A stretch of 64,000 bases of DNA from an uncultured Burkholderiales bacterium (lineage in GTDB: Bacteria; Pseudomonadota; Gammaproteobacteria; Burkholderiales; Burkholderiaceae): the NCBI GenBank assembly GCA_946480465.1, contig CAMLJY010000018.1:34511-98510 (forward strand), written 5' to 3'. Every line of letters begins with the position of its first letter. Position 1 is the first letter of the stretch. The position numbers and the translations under genes were made by a program. Positions 15,742-25,433 of the stretch are shown here, piece after piece. Below the pieces are notes generated by a model, which had not been told where the DNA came from, did no database searches, and saw only the letters and a list, made by a program, of their open reading frames with translations.

Positions 15742-17223
15742 TTGCGCCCTGCCTTGATTGCCTTGCCGTTCGCGCTCCTGCCCCGGCCCCTCGCCCTTGC
15801 CGCGGGGCGGCTGCGCGACGCCGTCGCGTCGCTGCCGCTGCGGACCAAACTGGCGCTGCTGGCGGGCCTGCCGCTGCTGCTGGCACTGGCGCTGATCGCA
15901 CTGGTGGTGAAGCAGCAGGAACAGGCGCTGGCGCAGCGTGAGCGCGCGGTGGTGGAGCAGGCCACGATGAAGGCCAAGGAGACCGAGCTGCGCCACTGCG
16001 TGAGCCTGGCGCTGTCGGCGATCCGCCCGCTGTACGCCGAGCGCACCAACGATCCCGCCGCGCGGCGCGAGGCGATCGAGCTGCTGCGCGCGATGAACTA
16101 CGGCAGCGACGGCTACTACTTCGTCTACGACATGGCGGGCCGCAACATCATGCACCCGCGCCAGCCCGAGCTGGTGGGCGAGCAGCTGTGGCACCTGCGC
16201 GATGCGAACGGGTTGCCGGTGATCCAGGCGCTCATCCAGGCCTCGCGCCAGCCGGACGGTGGTTTCGTGCGTTATCTCTGGCGCAAGCCTTCCACCGGCA
16301 AGATGACGCCCAAGCTCGGCCACGTCGTGTCGCTGGACCACTGGGGATGGATGCTCGGCACCGGCGTGTACGTGGACGACATCGAGCGGACGCTGGAAGA
16401 GCTCGACCGGCAGGTGAAGGCCAACGTCACGCAGACGCTGATCTTCATCGCGGTGATCGCCGTGCTGGCCATGGCCGTGCTGGTCACCGCCGGCGCGGCG
16501 CTGAACTGGAGCGAGCACCGGCTGGCTTCGTCCAAGCTGCAGCACCTGGCGCACCAGGTGGTGCGATCGCAGGAAGGCGAACGGGCCCACCTGGCGCGCG
16601 AGCTGCACGACGGCACCAGCCAGACCTTGGTGTCGGTGAAACTGTTGTTGGAATCGGCGATCGAGCAACTGCGCGCGCGCCCCGGGGCCGGCCTGCCGGC
16701 CATGCTGCCGAAGGCGCTGGACCAGCTGCACACCGTGGCCGCGGAAGTGCGCGGCATCTCGCACCGGCTGCGGCCGGCCATGCTGGACCTGCTGGGTCTG
16801 CCTTCGGCACTGGAACAGCTGGGGCGGGAGTTCGCCAGCCACGGGGGGCTGCAGTTCGCGTTCCGGCTCGAGGGGGATCCGATCGAGCTGCCCGAGGACG
16901 TGAAGACGGTTTACTTCCGTGTCGCGCAGGAGGCGCTGGCCAACATCGCCAAGCATGCGCAGGCGGCGCGCATCTCGCTGGTGCTGTCGTTCGAGCGCGG
17001 CGCGGTGTGCATGCGCATCAGCGACGATGGCCGCGGCTTCGACCTGGCGGCCGTGCGCGCCGACCCGCGGCGCGGCATCGGCCTGCGCAACATGCGGGAG
17101 CGGCTGGCTTCGCTGGGCGGGGCCTGCGACATCGCCTCGTCCGCCGGCGGCGGCACGCGGGTGTCGGCGCGCCTGCGTCTGGCCGCGCACGAACGCTTCC
17201 GCGGAAAGGAGTCGAGTCCATGA
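15742..17223 (+). CDS. Cache-domain sensor histidine kinase (NarX-type HisKA_3)
   Basis: About 493 residues. The first frame start is a TTG at 15742 with GAGAG nine bases before; no in-frame ATG lies near, so the start is uncertain. One N-terminal membrane helix (LALLAGLPLLLALALIALVV) leads to a periplasmic single-Cache domain (MNYGSDGYYFVYDMAGRNIM, WGWMLGTGVYVDDIE), a second helix (LIFIAVIAVLAMAVLVTAGA), a HisKA_3 dimerisation domain with phospho-acceptor H289 (LARELHDGTSQTL) and a HATPase_c domain (SDDGRGFDL, GIGLRNMRERL). Cache domains bind small organic acids and similar ligands. Its stop overlaps the response regulator's start (ATGA), and an orphan TRAP receptor follows, so the ligand may be a carboxylate delivered by that receptor (inference). 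Confidence 0.88.
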   Translation: MRPALIALPFALLPRPLALAAGRLRDAVASLPLRTKLALLAGLPLLLALALIALVVKQQEQALAQRERAVVEQATMKAKETELRHCVSLALSAIRPLYAERTNDPAARREAIELLRAMNYGSDGYYFVYDMAGRNIMHPRQPELVGEQLWHLRDANGLPVIQALIQASRQPDGGFVRYLWRKPSTGKMTPKLGHVVSLDHWGWMLGTGVYVDDIERTLEELDRQVKANVTQTLIFIAVIAVLAMAVLVTAGAALNWSEHRLASSKLQHLAHQVVRSQEGERAHLARELHDGTSQTLVSVKLLLESAIEQLRARPGAGLPAMLPKALDQLHTVAAEVRGISHRLRPAMLDLLGLPSALEQLGREFASHGGLQFAFRLEGDPIELPEDVKTVYFRVAQEALANIAKHAQAARISLVLSFERGAVCMRISDDGRGFDLAAVRADPRRGIGLRNMRERLASLGGACDIASSAGGGTRVSARLRLAAHERFRGKESSP

Positions 17224-17867
17224 TGCCCGCTGACCCGCCCAGCGCCATGCCCACGACTGTCCTGATCGTCGACGACCACCCGATGGTCCGCGACGGCCTG
17301 CGGGCGCGCCTGTCCAGCGTGCCGGGCCTGGCCGTGGTGGGCGAGGCGGAGAACGCGGCCGAGGCTTTCGAGCTGGCCGCGCGCTTGCTGCCGGACATCG
17401 TGCTGAGCGACATCGCGATCAAGGGCGGCGGCACCGGCATCGACCTGACCCGCCGCCTGGCCGAGCACCACCCGCGCATCAATGTGCTGATCTTCAGCAT
17501 GCACGACAGCGCCGAGTACGTGCAGCAGGCGATGGCGGCGGGCGCACGGGGTTATGTCGTGAAGGACGCGCCCTCGCAGCAGATCCTGGCCGCGATCGAG
17601 TCGGTCGCGGCCGGGGGCACCTACCTCGCTGCCTCGGTGGCCGAGTTGCTGTTCCGCGCCCGCACCGAAGACCGCAGCCTGTCCCCGCGGGAAAGCGAGA
17701 TCCTGGCGTGCCTGGCGCAGGGCCAGTCGAGCAAGCAGATGGCCAGGGCCATGGACATCAGCGTGCGCACCGTCGAGTCGCATCGGCAAAGCATCAAGCG
17801 CAAGTTCAACCTGGCCGGCCAGGCCGAGCTGGTCAGCTTCGCCGTGCGGCGCTTCCGGCAGCCCTGA
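17220..17867 (+). CDS. NarL/LuxR-family response regulator
   Basis: 215 residues: a receiver domain (LIVDDHPMVRDGLRAR, phospho-acceptor D64 in DIVLSDIAI, YVVKDAPS with the conserved Lys) and a C-terminal LuxR HTH (LSPRESEILACLAQGQSSKQ, DISVRTVESHRQSIKRKF). It overlaps the upstream kinase by four bases and is its cognate regulator. The obvious candidate target is the TRAP receptor gene 220 bases downstream; no operator is identified. Confidence 0.92.
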   Translation: MMPADPPSAMPTTVLIVDDHPMVRDGLRARLSSVPGLAVVGEAENAAEAFELAARLLPDIVLSDIAIKGGGTGIDLTRRLAEHHPRINVLIFSMHDSAEYVQQAMAAGARGYVVKDAPSQQILAAIESVAAGGTYLAASVAELLFRARTEDRSLSPRESEILACLAQGQSSKQMARAMDISVRTVESHRQSIKRKFNLAGQAELVSFAVRRFRQP

Positions 17868-18088
17868 GCGGGCCTTGCCTTCACGCTGCGGCCGCGGGCG
17901 GAACCGCGTGTCGTGCGGCTGCCGTGCGGAGGCAGCGTGCGCTGACACTGCGTGCACTGATGCCCCTTCGTGATTTTGCGGAGCGTGTGCCGCAGAGGCC
18001 GTTGCGCATTGGCGCGAATACCGGAGACAGATCGAAATGCCGATGCTTGTCCCTGTCCATCCCGGACATTCAACAAAGGAGACAAAGC

Positions 18089-19168
18089 ATGCAACGTCGC
18101 CATTTCATGCGCCATTCCGGCCTGACCGGTGTTCTCGCCGCCAGCGCCGCGCCGGCCGTGCTCGCCCAGGCGCAGTTGCGCTGGCGCCTGGCCTCGAGCT
18201 TTCCACGGTCGTTGGACACGCTGTTCGGCGTGGCCGACGTGTTCGCCGCCAAGGTGCGCGAGCTGTCCGGCGGGCGCTTCGTGATCAGCACCCATCCCGC
18301 CGGTGAACTGGTGCCCGCCTACGGCGTGGTGGACGCGCTGCAGAACGGCACCATCGAATGCGCGGGCACGGGCCCCTACTACTTCTTCGGCAAGGACGAC
18401 ACCTTTGCCCTGGGCGGCGGCATTCCGTTCGGGCTGAACAGCCGCCAGATGACGGCCTGGATGTACGAAGGCAATGGCCTGAAGCTGATGCGCGAGTTCT
18501 ACCGCCGCTACAGCATCGTCAACTTCCCGATGGGCAACACCGGCGCGCAGATGGGTGGCTGGTACCGGAAGGAACTGAAGGCACTGGAAGAACTGAAGGG
18601 CCTGAAGATGCGCATCGCCGGCTTTGCCGGCAAGGTGGCCGAGCGCCTGGGCGTGGTGCCGCAGAACCTGCCGGGCGGCGAGATCTACCAGAGCCTGGAG
18701 AAAGGCACGATCGACGCGGCCGAATTCGTCGGGCCCTGCGACGACGAGCGCCTGGGGATGCACAAGGTGGCCCCCTGGTACGCCTACCCGTCGTGGTGGG
18801 AAGGCGGCACGCAACTCGACCTGTTCGTCAATGCCAAGGCCTACGAGGCGCTGAGCGCCGAATACAAGGCCATTGTCGAAGCCGCCGCGGCCTATGCGCA
18901 CACCGACACGCAGGCCAAGTACGACATCCGCAACCCGGCCGCGCTGCGGCGCCTGGTGGCCGGCGGCGCCAAGCTGTTTCCGTTCCCGAAGGAGATCCTG
19001 GCCGCCGCCTTCAAGGAATCCCTGTCGCTGTGCAGCGACATCTCGGCGCGCAACCCGGCCTGGAAGAAGATCTACGAGGACATGGCCTCCGTGCGCCGCG
19101 ACACCAGCCTGTGGTTCCGGTTCGCCGAGGCAGGATTCGACGGCTTCATGCAGTCGCGCAAGTTCTGA
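18089..19168 (+). CDS. TRAP transporter solute-binding protein (DctP/TakP family)
   Basis: 359 residues with an AAAGGAGA site before the ATG. The N-terminus RRHFMRHSGLTGVLAA resembles a twin-arginine signal, common in TakP-type receptors. The body has family features: WRLASSFPRSLDTLFG, the GGEIYQSLEKGTIDAAEFVG stretch with the ligand-binding region, and YPSWWEGGTQLDLFVN. TakP-type receptors bind 2-oxo acids and similar carboxylates for a TRAP transporter. No DctQ/DctM membrane genes are near, so it is an orphan. Placement behind a Cache-kinase system suggests it may serve as ligand carrier for the sensor or share membrane components encoded elsewhere. Confidence 0.88.
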   Translation: MQRRHFMRHSGLTGVLAASAAPAVLAQAQLRWRLASSFPRSLDTLFGVADVFAAKVRELSGGRFVISTHPAGELVPAYGVVDALQNGTIECAGTGPYYFFGKDDTFALGGGIPFGLNSRQMTAWMYEGNGLKLMREFYRRYSIVNFPMGNTGAQMGGWYRKELKALEELKGLKMRIAGFAGKVAERLGVVPQNLPGGEIYQSLEKGTIDAAEFVGPCDDERLGMHKVAPWYAYPSWWEGGTQLDLFVNAKAYEALSAEYKAIVEAAAAYAHTDTQAKYDIRNPAALRRLVAGGAKLFPFPKEILAAAFKESLSLCSDISARNPAWKKIYEDMASVRRDTSLWFRFAEAGFDGFMQSRKF

Positions 19169-19202
19169 GCGCCGCGGCCGGCTTGGGCCGGGCCGCGGCG
19201 GC

Positions 19203-21110
19203 TCACACCTGCGCCAGCATCAGCCGTCCGGGCCCCGGGCTGATGTGCAGGCCGTCGCTGCGGCCCGACAGATAACGCTGGTTCAGCTCGTCCGGGCCCC
19301 AGGTCCGGCTGCTGGCAAAGCCCAGCGCCGCCACCGTCCGGGACAGGGCCTCCGGGTCGAAGTAGCTTTTCCAGGGTTCGCCGCGTTCGGCCAGCTGCGC
19401 GGCGATCTGCTCCATCGCGATGCGCATCATCGGCGACAGCGCGGCCAGCGGCGCGATGTACTCGAACAGCACTGCGCTGCCCTTGGCGCAGCCGGCGACG
19501 TAGCGCAGCGTGTCGATGACCGCGGCCTCGTCCAGGTACATCGTCACCCCGAGCCAGCTGAAGAAGGTGGGCTCGCCGGCGTCGAAGCCGGCGCGCGCCA
19601 GGCCTTCGGCCAGGCTCACCCGTTCGAAGTCGACCGGCACGTAGCGCAGCGAGGCGGGCGCCTCGATGCCCGCCTCGCGCAGGCGCTGCTGCTTCCAGGC
19701 CTGCGTGGCCGGCAGGTCGACTTCGAACATTCGGCCGGCCGCGTCATTAGAGCGGTAGGCGCTGGTGTCCAGGCCGGCGCCGAGGATCACGTACTGCCGG
19801 ACGCCGCGCGCCGACGCGGCCCGCCATTCGTCATCCGCGAAGCGGCTGCGCACGACCACCGAGCTGCGCAGGCCTTGCGCCATGGGGTTGCGGTACTTGT
19901 CGAGGTCGGCCCGCAGGGCGCGCACCTGCTGCTCGCCGAGGATGGCCAGCGCGAGCGGGTCGTCCAGCACCAGCGGCTGCTCCAGCAGCTGGTGGGCCGC
20001 GCGCTGCACCGCCACCATCATCGCGCTGGGCTTCGGACCGGCGTTTTCCGCGGGCACGTGGTGCGCCACGACGTGCGCGCGCTGCAGGTAGGCCAGCAGG
20101 GCCTCGTCCACACCGACGCCCAGCTGCAGGCCGGGCTCGCGCAGCATGGCCTCGCGCACGCGGGCGCCGAACGCCGCATCGTCGCCGCAGTAGCAGTCGC
20201 GGAACAGCTGCTGCCATCGCCGCACGATGTCCTGGACCGCGTCGGCCCGCACGTCCGTGCCGGCCTCCATCTGGGCGCGCAGCTCGGCCACCAGCGCAGG
20301 CCAAGCGCCCAGGTACCCGGGCTGGGCGAGCTGGCGGCGCCGCAACTGCTCCGTCTCCGCCGCGCTCAGGTGCCTGGCGAACAGGGTGCAGCGGGCGTGG
20401 ACGAAGGCTTCGCCGATCCACGCCAGCATGCCGCGCGTGATGCCGACGATGTCCTGCGCCCGGGGTTCGGCCTGCTGCAGCGCCATCATCTTGGCGGCCA
20501 GCGCCGGGTCGTTGCCGGTCATCCGGATCACCAGGTGCATCCAGCGCCAGGCCAGCGCCTGCGCCTCGGGGCCGTCGCCGGGCATCGCCTGGCGCATTGC
20601 CGTGCGCACTTCGTCGATCAGCGCCATCCACTCCGGATCCAGCGGCGGCGCGGCATCCGCCCCCGGCCTCACCAGGGTGTCGAGTTCTTGGTCGTTCAGG
20701 TGTCGTTGGTACACGTTCATCAGCTCCAGGGTGTCCAGCCAGTCGTCCGCAGCGGCCTGCCCGCCGGCGCACAGCAGGTCGAGCAGGCGCTGCAGGTGCC
20801 GGCTCAGGCGTTGTGCCCGGCGCGCATCGGCGTCGAGCGCGGCGATCTGCCGCCGCAGGATGTCCTGCGGCGCGGCGTCCGCGCCGTCCAGCGTCGCCTT
20901 GATCTCCGACAGCGAGCAGGCCAGGTGCTTCAGCGCTTCGATGCGGTGCAGCCGGGCCAGGTCGTTCACGTCGTACAGGCGCGCACCCCCCGGTGTGCGC
21001 AGCGACGGCGACAGCAGCCCGATCGCGTCGTAGTGGTGCAGGGTGCGGATGCTGAGCCCGGTCCGCTGGGCCAGTTGGCCGACCTTCAGCCGCAGGTGTT
21101 TGTCTTGCAT
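19203..21110 (-). CDS. MerR regulator fused to TipAS-like and TIGR00027-type methyltransferase domains
   Basis: 635 residues, far longer than a normal MerR protein (about 110-280). Residues 1-75 are a MerR HTH (LKVGQLAQRTGLSIRTLHHY, GARLYDVNDLARLHRIEALK). Next comes a linker helix and one or two helical segments like the TipAS drug-binding domain (DGPEAQALAWRWMHLVIRMT, GNDPALAAKM). The last 280 residues are a SAM-dependent methyltransferase of the LCM/TIGR00027 type: GVRQYVILGAGLDTSAYRSN is the SAM loop, and the FEVDLPATQAWKQQRL segment follows. The ATG at 21110 is used; a frame extension of seven codons crosses the promoter. A classic MerR operator lies directly upstream. An effector-triggered regulator fused to an enzyme suggests that the product of methylation, or a methylated drug, is the signal (inference). 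Confidence 0.88.
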   Translation of the reverse strand: MQDKHLRLKVGQLAQRTGLSIRTLHHYDAIGLLSPSLRTPGGARLYDVNDLARLHRIEALKHLACSLSEIKATLDGADAAPQDILRRQIAALDADARRAQRLSRHLQRLLDLLCAGGQAAADDWLDTLELMNVYQRHLNDQELDTLVRPGADAAPPLDPEWMALIDEVRTAMRQAMPGDGPEAQALAWRWMHLVIRMTGNDPALAAKMMALQQAEPRAQDIVGITRGMLAWIGEAFVHARCTLFARHLSAAETEQLRRRQLAQPGYLGAWPALVAELRAQMEAGTDVRADAVQDIVRRWQQLFRDCYCGDDAAFGARVREAMLREPGLQLGVGVDEALLAYLQRAHVVAHHVPAENAGPKPSAMMVAVQRAAHQLLEQPLVLDDPLALAILGEQQVRALRADLDKYRNPMAQGLRSSVVVRSRFADDEWRAASARGVRQYVILGAGLDTSAYRSNDAAGRMFEVDLPATQAWKQQRLREAGIEAPASLRYVPVDFERVSLAEGLARAGFDAGEPTFFSWLGVTMYLDEAAVIDTLRYVAGCAKGSAVLFEYIAPLAALSPMMRIAMEQIAAQLAERGEPWKSYFDPEALSRTVAALGFASSRTWGPDELNQRYLSGRSDGLHISPGPGRLMLAQV

Positions 21111-21116
21111 GCCGGA

Positions 21117-21147
21117 ACGATAGAACCTCACGCAACGTGAGGTGCAA
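21117..21147 (-). promoter_or_regulatory. MerR-type promoter and operator for the 19203-21110 gene
   Basis: On the minus strand a -35 TTGCAC (21147-21142) and a -10 TATCGT (21122-21117) are 19 bases apart, the long spacer typical of MerR-controlled promoters. The spacer holds the dyad ACCTCACG-ttg-CGTGAGGT (21125-21143 on the map, overlapping the -35 by two bases). The -10 ends seven bases before the ATG, so the transcript would start at or next to the start codon (leaderless). Confidence 0.82.
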
Positions 21148-21199
21148 GTGCCGGGCTGTCCAGGGGCGGGCGTTCAGTGCCCGCCGGGGGTGGCGAGGC

Positions 21200-21598
21200 T
21201 CAGCGCGACAGGGAGGCGGCAGCCCACACGGCCAGCGCCACGGCGACGGCCAGCCAGAGCAGCACGATCACCACGCCGCCCACCCGGCTGCGCGGCTTCG
21301 AGGCACGGTCCGCCAGCCACTGCTCCGCCTTCCGGCGTGAATCGGCCAGCACCGGCGGCGGAAGCAGCCGCACGGTGAGCCAGATCAGCAGCGGCAGCAG
21401 GATGACGTCGTCGAGGTAGCCGAGCACCGGAATGAAGTCCGGGATGAGGTCGATCGGGCTGAGGGCATAAGCCACGACGAAGCCCGCCAGCGCCTTGGCG
21501 TACCACGGGGTCGCCGGATGGGCCCGTGCGAACCAGAGCGTCATCGCATCGCGCTTGACGCGCCGTGCCCAGGCGCGGGTCGTCTCAACCAGGCCCAT
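21200..21598 (-). CDS. DUF1232 (YkvA-like) membrane protein
   Basis: 132 residues from the ATG at 21598 (a GTG at 21619 would add seven). The DUF1232 signature is clear: PWYAKALAGFVVAYALSPID, LIPDFIPVLGYLDDVILLP. A second hydrophobic segment at the C-terminus (VGGVVIVLLWLAVAVALAVW) anchors it. The family is widespread, small and of unknown biochemical role, found in membranes. It sits between two minus-strand genes with short gaps and may be co-transcribed with arsC. Confidence 0.85.
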   Translation of the reverse strand: MGLVETTRAWARRVKRDAMTLWFARAHPATPWYAKALAGFVVAYALSPIDLIPDFIPVLGYLDDVILLPLLIWLTVRLLPPPVLADSRRKAEQWLADRASKPRSRVGGVVIVLLWLAVAVALAVWAAASLSR

Positions 21599-21640
21599 CG
21601 AGCGGCTTGGCGGCTGCACTGCTGAAGGGCCGCGCTCCGG

Positions 21641-22072
21641 TCAAGGCCGCGAGACGCGCCGGCCCTGGGCATCGACCACGGCCTCGCCGTCTTCCTTGGT
21701 GAAGGGGCCGCGCTGCGGCGAAGGCAGGATCTCGAGCACGGCTTCAGACGGACGACACAAGCGGGCGCCCAGCGGCGTGACGACCACCGGCCGGTTCATC
21801 AGGATCGGCTGCTGGACGATGAAGTCGAGCAGCTGGCCGTCCGTCCACTTCGGGTCGTCGAGCTGCAGTTCGTCGTAGGGCGTGCCTTTGCGGCGCAGCA
21901 GGTCGCGCACCGGAATGCCGAGCGCCGCGACCAGCCCGGCCAGCGTCTCGCGGCTGGGCGGCGTCTTCAGGTACTCGATGACCTGCGGCTCTTCGCCGCT
22001 GTTGCGGATCATCGCGAGCGTGTTGCGCGAGGTGCCGCAGGCGGGGTTGTGGTAGATGGTGATCGTGGACAT
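21641..22072 (-). CDS. arsC: glutaredoxin-dependent arsenate reductase
   Basis: 143 residues, normal for the ArsC/Spx glutaredoxin-coupled family. The catalytic Cys12 lies in IYHNPACGTSRNTLAMIRNS, with the typical follow-up stretches EYLKTPPSRETLAGLVAALG, LLRRKGTPYDEL and NRPVVVTPLGARLCRPSE (the Arg triad that binds arsenate). It converts arsenate to arsenite using glutathione and glutaredoxin. No arsB/acr3 or arsR neighbour is seen, so it is not in a standard ars operon. The open frame extends 61 codons upstream without family homology, and I start at the ATG of MSTITIYHN. Confidence 0.9.
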   Translation of the reverse strand: MSTITIYHNPACGTSRNTLAMIRNSGEEPQVIEYLKTPPSRETLAGLVAALGIPVRDLLRRKGTPYDELQLDDPKWTDGQLLDFIVQQPILMNRPVVVTPLGARLCRPSEAVLEILPSPQRGPFTKEDGEAVVDAQGRRVSRP

Positions 22073-22295
22073 GGTCGTTGGCGTGCAGTCGTCGAAGGCC
22101 TGGCTTGGCGAACACTGCAGTGTCGCCGCCCGCAGCCTGGCCCGAGGCAGCGATCGCTCCTTATTGATCTGAGCGGCTCGCTCTTCGATATCCGCGCCGA
22201 GCCGCCATCCAAGAATCGCCGTCCCGGAAGTCCGGGCGTTGCGGCCAGAAGGCACTTCATGGTGTCATGCACACGGCCCGCCGCGGACCGGCTTT

Positions 22296-25200
22296 TCACC
22301 CGCACGTGCCGACGTAGCCACACGCGGTGCAGAAGTCGCAGCCGTCCCGGGAGATCAGCGCGGCATTGCCGCACTCCGGGCAGGCGGCCCCGGCCAGCAT
22401 GGGTGCATCCACTGCGTGGGCGGGTGCCGCCGCGGGTGCGGCGCTGTCGGGCACCTGCAGGATGCCCATGCGCCGCAGGGGGTGCCCGGTTTCGTCCAGC
22501 ACGCCGAGCATCGCGTAGCGGTGGATCACCAGGCGGGCGATGTAGGCCACGGTCGAGGGCCAGGTCTGCTGGCGCTGCTGGTCGCGCGGCAGGCCGGGCA
22601 CGAAGGCCATGAAGTGGCCCAGCGGTTCGGCGTAGCTCAGCAGCTTGCGCAGCTTCATGCCGATCCATGCCGGGTCGAGCACGCGCATGTCCAGCGACAG
22701 GATGCGGGCCAGGCCGTCCATGGCCTTCGGGTAGTTGCCGGCGAAGCCGATGGCGCAGGGGCGGGTGACGCCGCCGCGGCCATCGGCATCGGGCAATAGC
22801 ACTTCCTTCAGCGTGAGGGTGAAGTCTTCGCCGCTGGCGGGGTTGTGGATGTCGACCGACCAGGCCAGCGTGCCGTCGGGGCCGGTCTGGGGTTCGTCGC
22901 GGCTGAACATGGCGTCCAGCACCGGCGTCGGAGCCGACGCCGCGCCATCGGACCACAGGCCCAGCTGCTCGCAGCGCCAGCGGATGACGGCCGCGGTGGC
23001 GGCGACCACGCCTGGGAATTGCCGTGGCGCGCCCTGGGGCGGGAACGGCATCTCGAAGGCGCGTTCTTCCTGCACGGTCGCCAGGGCGTCGAGTTTCAGC
23101 CGCGCCCAGGCCGCGTCTTTTGCGCGCAAGTCCATCGACAGGGTCTTGGCCAGCGCACCCAGGGCGCGCGGCTGTTCCGCGCCGTTGACCCAGACCTCGA
23201 ACGGGGCGGCGTGGCCGCGGCCATCGGGCAGTTCGCCGACGAAGAGCGCGAACTCGCCGAAGGGGTGGCGGATCATGTAGGTCCACGACGGGTTGCCGGC
23301 CGGCAGGTCGGGCCGGCCGGGCCAGCGCAGCGACGCCAGCACCGCCTGGGGCGCGCGGGCCAGGGCCAGGCGCTGGTTCGCCGGCGTGGCCGGTGCGGCC
23401 GCGGGCTCGGCGGCCGCGGCGGCGGCAGCAGGCAGGCTGATGGCCGGGCTTGCAGGGGTGCCGCCCGGCACGATCTGCGCCGCGGCCGCGGCCCCTGCAG
23501 CGGGCTGCACCAGGGGGAGGGCCCCGGCGGCCAGCGGCGCTGGCGCGGCGCTCAGCACGGCGCCCAGCACCGCGTTCGGACGGTAGGTTGCCAGGCCCTT
23601 CAGGCCCGCGCTCCAGGCCTCGAGGTACAGGTGCTGGAAGTCGGCATAGGGGTAGTCCGCGGGTACGTTGACGGTCTTCGAGATCGCGGTGTCGATCATC
23701 GGCGCCACCGCGGCCACCATCGCCAGGTGGGCCTGCGCGCTCATCTCCAGCGCGGTGACGAAGGCCGGCGTCAGCGGGGCGTCGGCACCCTTCAGGTGGC
23801 GGTACAGGCGCCAGGCATGGTCCTCCACCGCGTGCTCGCGCCAGCCGCCTTCGGGCAGGCGCTTTTTGCGGGTGTAGGTCCAGGAGAACGCGGGCTCGAT
23901 GCCGTTGCTGGCGTTGTCGGCGAAGGCCAGGCTGATGGTGCCGGTCGGCGCGATGGCCAGCAGGTGCGAATTGCGCAGGCCATGGGCGCGGATGCGTTCC
24001 TTCAGCGCCGCGGGCAGGCGGGATGCGAAGCTGGCGTGGGACAGCAGCAGGTCGGCGTTGAAGAGCGGGAAGGCGCCCCGTTCCTCGGCCAGCGTGATGG
24101 AAGCGTCGTAGGCCGCGTCGCGCATCACCTCTGCGATGCGGCGGGCGGCGTGGCGAGCCTCGTCGCTGTCGTAGTGCAGGTTCAGCATCACCAGCGCATC
24201 GCCCAGGCCGGTGAAGCCCAGGCCCACGCGGCGCTTGCTGCGCGCTTCCGCCGCCTGTTGCGGCAGCGGCCAGGGGCTGAGGTCGAGCACGTTGTCCAGC
24301 ATGCGCACGGCGGTGCGGGCCAGTGCGGCGAAGGCGGCCTCGTCGAAGCGGGGCGCTGGGCCGAAGGGGTCGCGCACGAAGCGCGTCAGGTCGATGGAGC
24401 CGAGGCAGCAGCAGCCGTAAGGGGGCAGCGGCTCCTCGGCGCAGGGATTGGTGGCCGCGATGGTTTCGCAATAGGCGAGGTTGTTGTCCTGGTTGATGCG
24501 GTCGAGGAACAGAACCCCCGGCTCGGCATGGTCGTAGGTGGACCGCATGATCTGGTCCCACAGCGCCCGGGCCGGCACGCGGCGGTAGACCCACAGCTCG
24601 CCCTGGTCGTCGGCCGAGCGCGCTGCCGGCGTTGCCCGCCGCGCGGCGGGATCCTGGCCGCGTCTTTCGGATGCTGGCAAGCGGTGCGCGCCGGCGGCCT
24701 TCTGCGCGGGCCCGGGCTCGGCGCGGTGCGTCAGCGCGATGCTGCGGTCGTCGCGCACCGCCTGCATGAAGGCATCGGTGAGGCCGATCGAGAGGTTGAA
24801 GTTCGCCAGGTCCCCGGCGTCCTTGGCGTGGATGAATTCCTCGATGTCGGGATGGTCGCAGCGCAGCACGCCCATTTGCGCGCCGCGCCGGGCGCCGGCG
24901 GATTCCACCGTTTCGCAGCTGCGGTCGAAGACGCGCATGTACGACACCGGCCCCGAGGCGCTGGACTGCGTGCTGGCCACCCAGGCGCCGCGCGGGCGGA
25001 TGCGGGAGAAGTCGTAGCCCACGCCGCCGCCCAGGCGCATGGTCTCGGCGGCCTCGGCCAGCGCGGTGTAGATGCCGGGGTGGCCGTCTTCGGTGCTGGT
25101 GATGGAGTCACCCACCGGCTGCACGAAGCAGTTGATCAGCGTGGCCGACAGCGCAGTGCCCGCGGCCGAGTTGATGCGGCCCGCGGGCACGAAGCCATCG

Positions 25201-25403
25201 CGCTGCGCCTGCAGGAAGCGCGCCTCCCAGGCGGCGCGCTGCTCCGGCACCTCGGCCTGGGCCAGGGCCCGCGCCACGCGGCGGCGCACGTCGTCCACGC
25301 TGCGTTCGTCGCCCTTGGCGTACTTTTCGCGCAGCACCTCGTCGCTGATGGGCTGGGCAGGCAGCGACGCGGTGCTGGGCGCGGTATCGGCGACGGGGTT
25401 CAT
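22296..25403 (-). CDS. nrdJ: vitamin B12-dependent (class II) ribonucleoside-diphosphate reductase
   Basis: 1035 residues. It makes deoxynucleotides with adenosylcobalamin, so it works with or without oxygen. The N-terminus has the reductase entry region ([20 protein letters not shown]) and the active-site Gly-rich stretch ([20 protein letters not shown]). The barrel part includes [20 protein letters not shown] and [12 protein letters not shown], with the catalytic cysteine region. The C-terminus ends in a Zn ribbon with four Cys ([24 protein letters not shown]) that regenerates the active site. A poorly conserved, Ala/Pro-rich linker lies around residues 690-735, and another insert around 255-285. 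The ATG at 25403 is chosen because the longer frame runs through the SOS box. Confidence 0.92.
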   Translation of the reverse strand: MNPVADTAPSTASLPAQPISDEVLREKYAKGDERSVDDVRRRVARALAQAEVPEQRAAWEARFLQAQRDGFVPAGRINSAAGTALSATLINCFVQPVGDSITSTEDGHPGIYTALAEAAETMRLGGGVGYDFSRIRPRGAWVASTQSSASGPVSYMRVFDRSCETVESAGARRGAQMGVLRCDHPDIEEFIHAKDAGDLANFNLSIGLTDAFMQAVRDDRSIALTHRAEPGPAQKAAGAHRLPASERRGQDPAARRATPAARSADDQGELWVYRRVPARALWDQIMRSTYDHAEPGVLFLDRINQDNNLAYCETIAATNPCAEEPLPPYGCCCLGSIDLTRFVRDPFGPAPRFDEAAFAALARTAVRMLDNVLDLSPWPLPQQAAEARSKRRVGLGFTGLGDALVMLNLHYDSDEARHAARRIAEVMRDAAYDASITLAEERGAFPLFNADLLLSHASFASRLPAALKERIRAHGLRNSHLLAIAPTGTISLAFADNASNGIEPAFSWTYTRKKRLPEGGWREHAVEDHAWRLYRHLKGADAPLTPAFVTALEMSAQAHLAMVAAVAPMIDTAISKTVNVPADYPYADFQHLYLEAWSAGLKGLATYRPNAVLGAVLSAAPAPLAAGALPLVQPAAGAAAAAQIVPGGTPASPAISLPAAAAAAAEPAAAPATPANQRLALARAPQAVLASLRWPGRPDLPAGNPSWTYMIRHPFGEFALFVGELPDGRGHAAPFEVWVNGAEQPRALGALAKTLSMDLRAKDAAWARLKLDALATVQEERAFEMPFPPQGAPRQFPGVVAATAAVIRWRCEQLGLWSDGAASAPTPVLDAMFSRDEPQTGPDGTLAWSVDIHNPASGEDFTLTLKEVLLPDADGRGGVTRPCAIGFAGNYPKAMDGLARILSLDMRVLDPAWIGMKLRKLLSYAEPLGHFMAFVPGLPRDQQRQQTWPSTVAYIARLVIHRYAMLGVLDETGHPLRRMGILQVPDSAAPAAAPAHAVDAPMLAGAACPECGNAALISRDGCDFCTACGYVGTCG

Positions 25404-25417
25404 GGCGGCTCCGGCGA

Positions 25418-25433
25418 CTGTACGGATGTACAG
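25418..25433 (-). promoter_or_regulatory. LexA (SOS) box upstream of nrdJ
   Basis: The 16-base palindrome CTGTACGGATGTACAG fits CTGT-N8-ACAG, the proteobacterial LexA consensus, with all eight fixed bases present. It ends 14 bases from the nrdJ ATG, where bound LexA would block transcription. This predicts SOS induction of the reductase. Confidence 0.72.
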
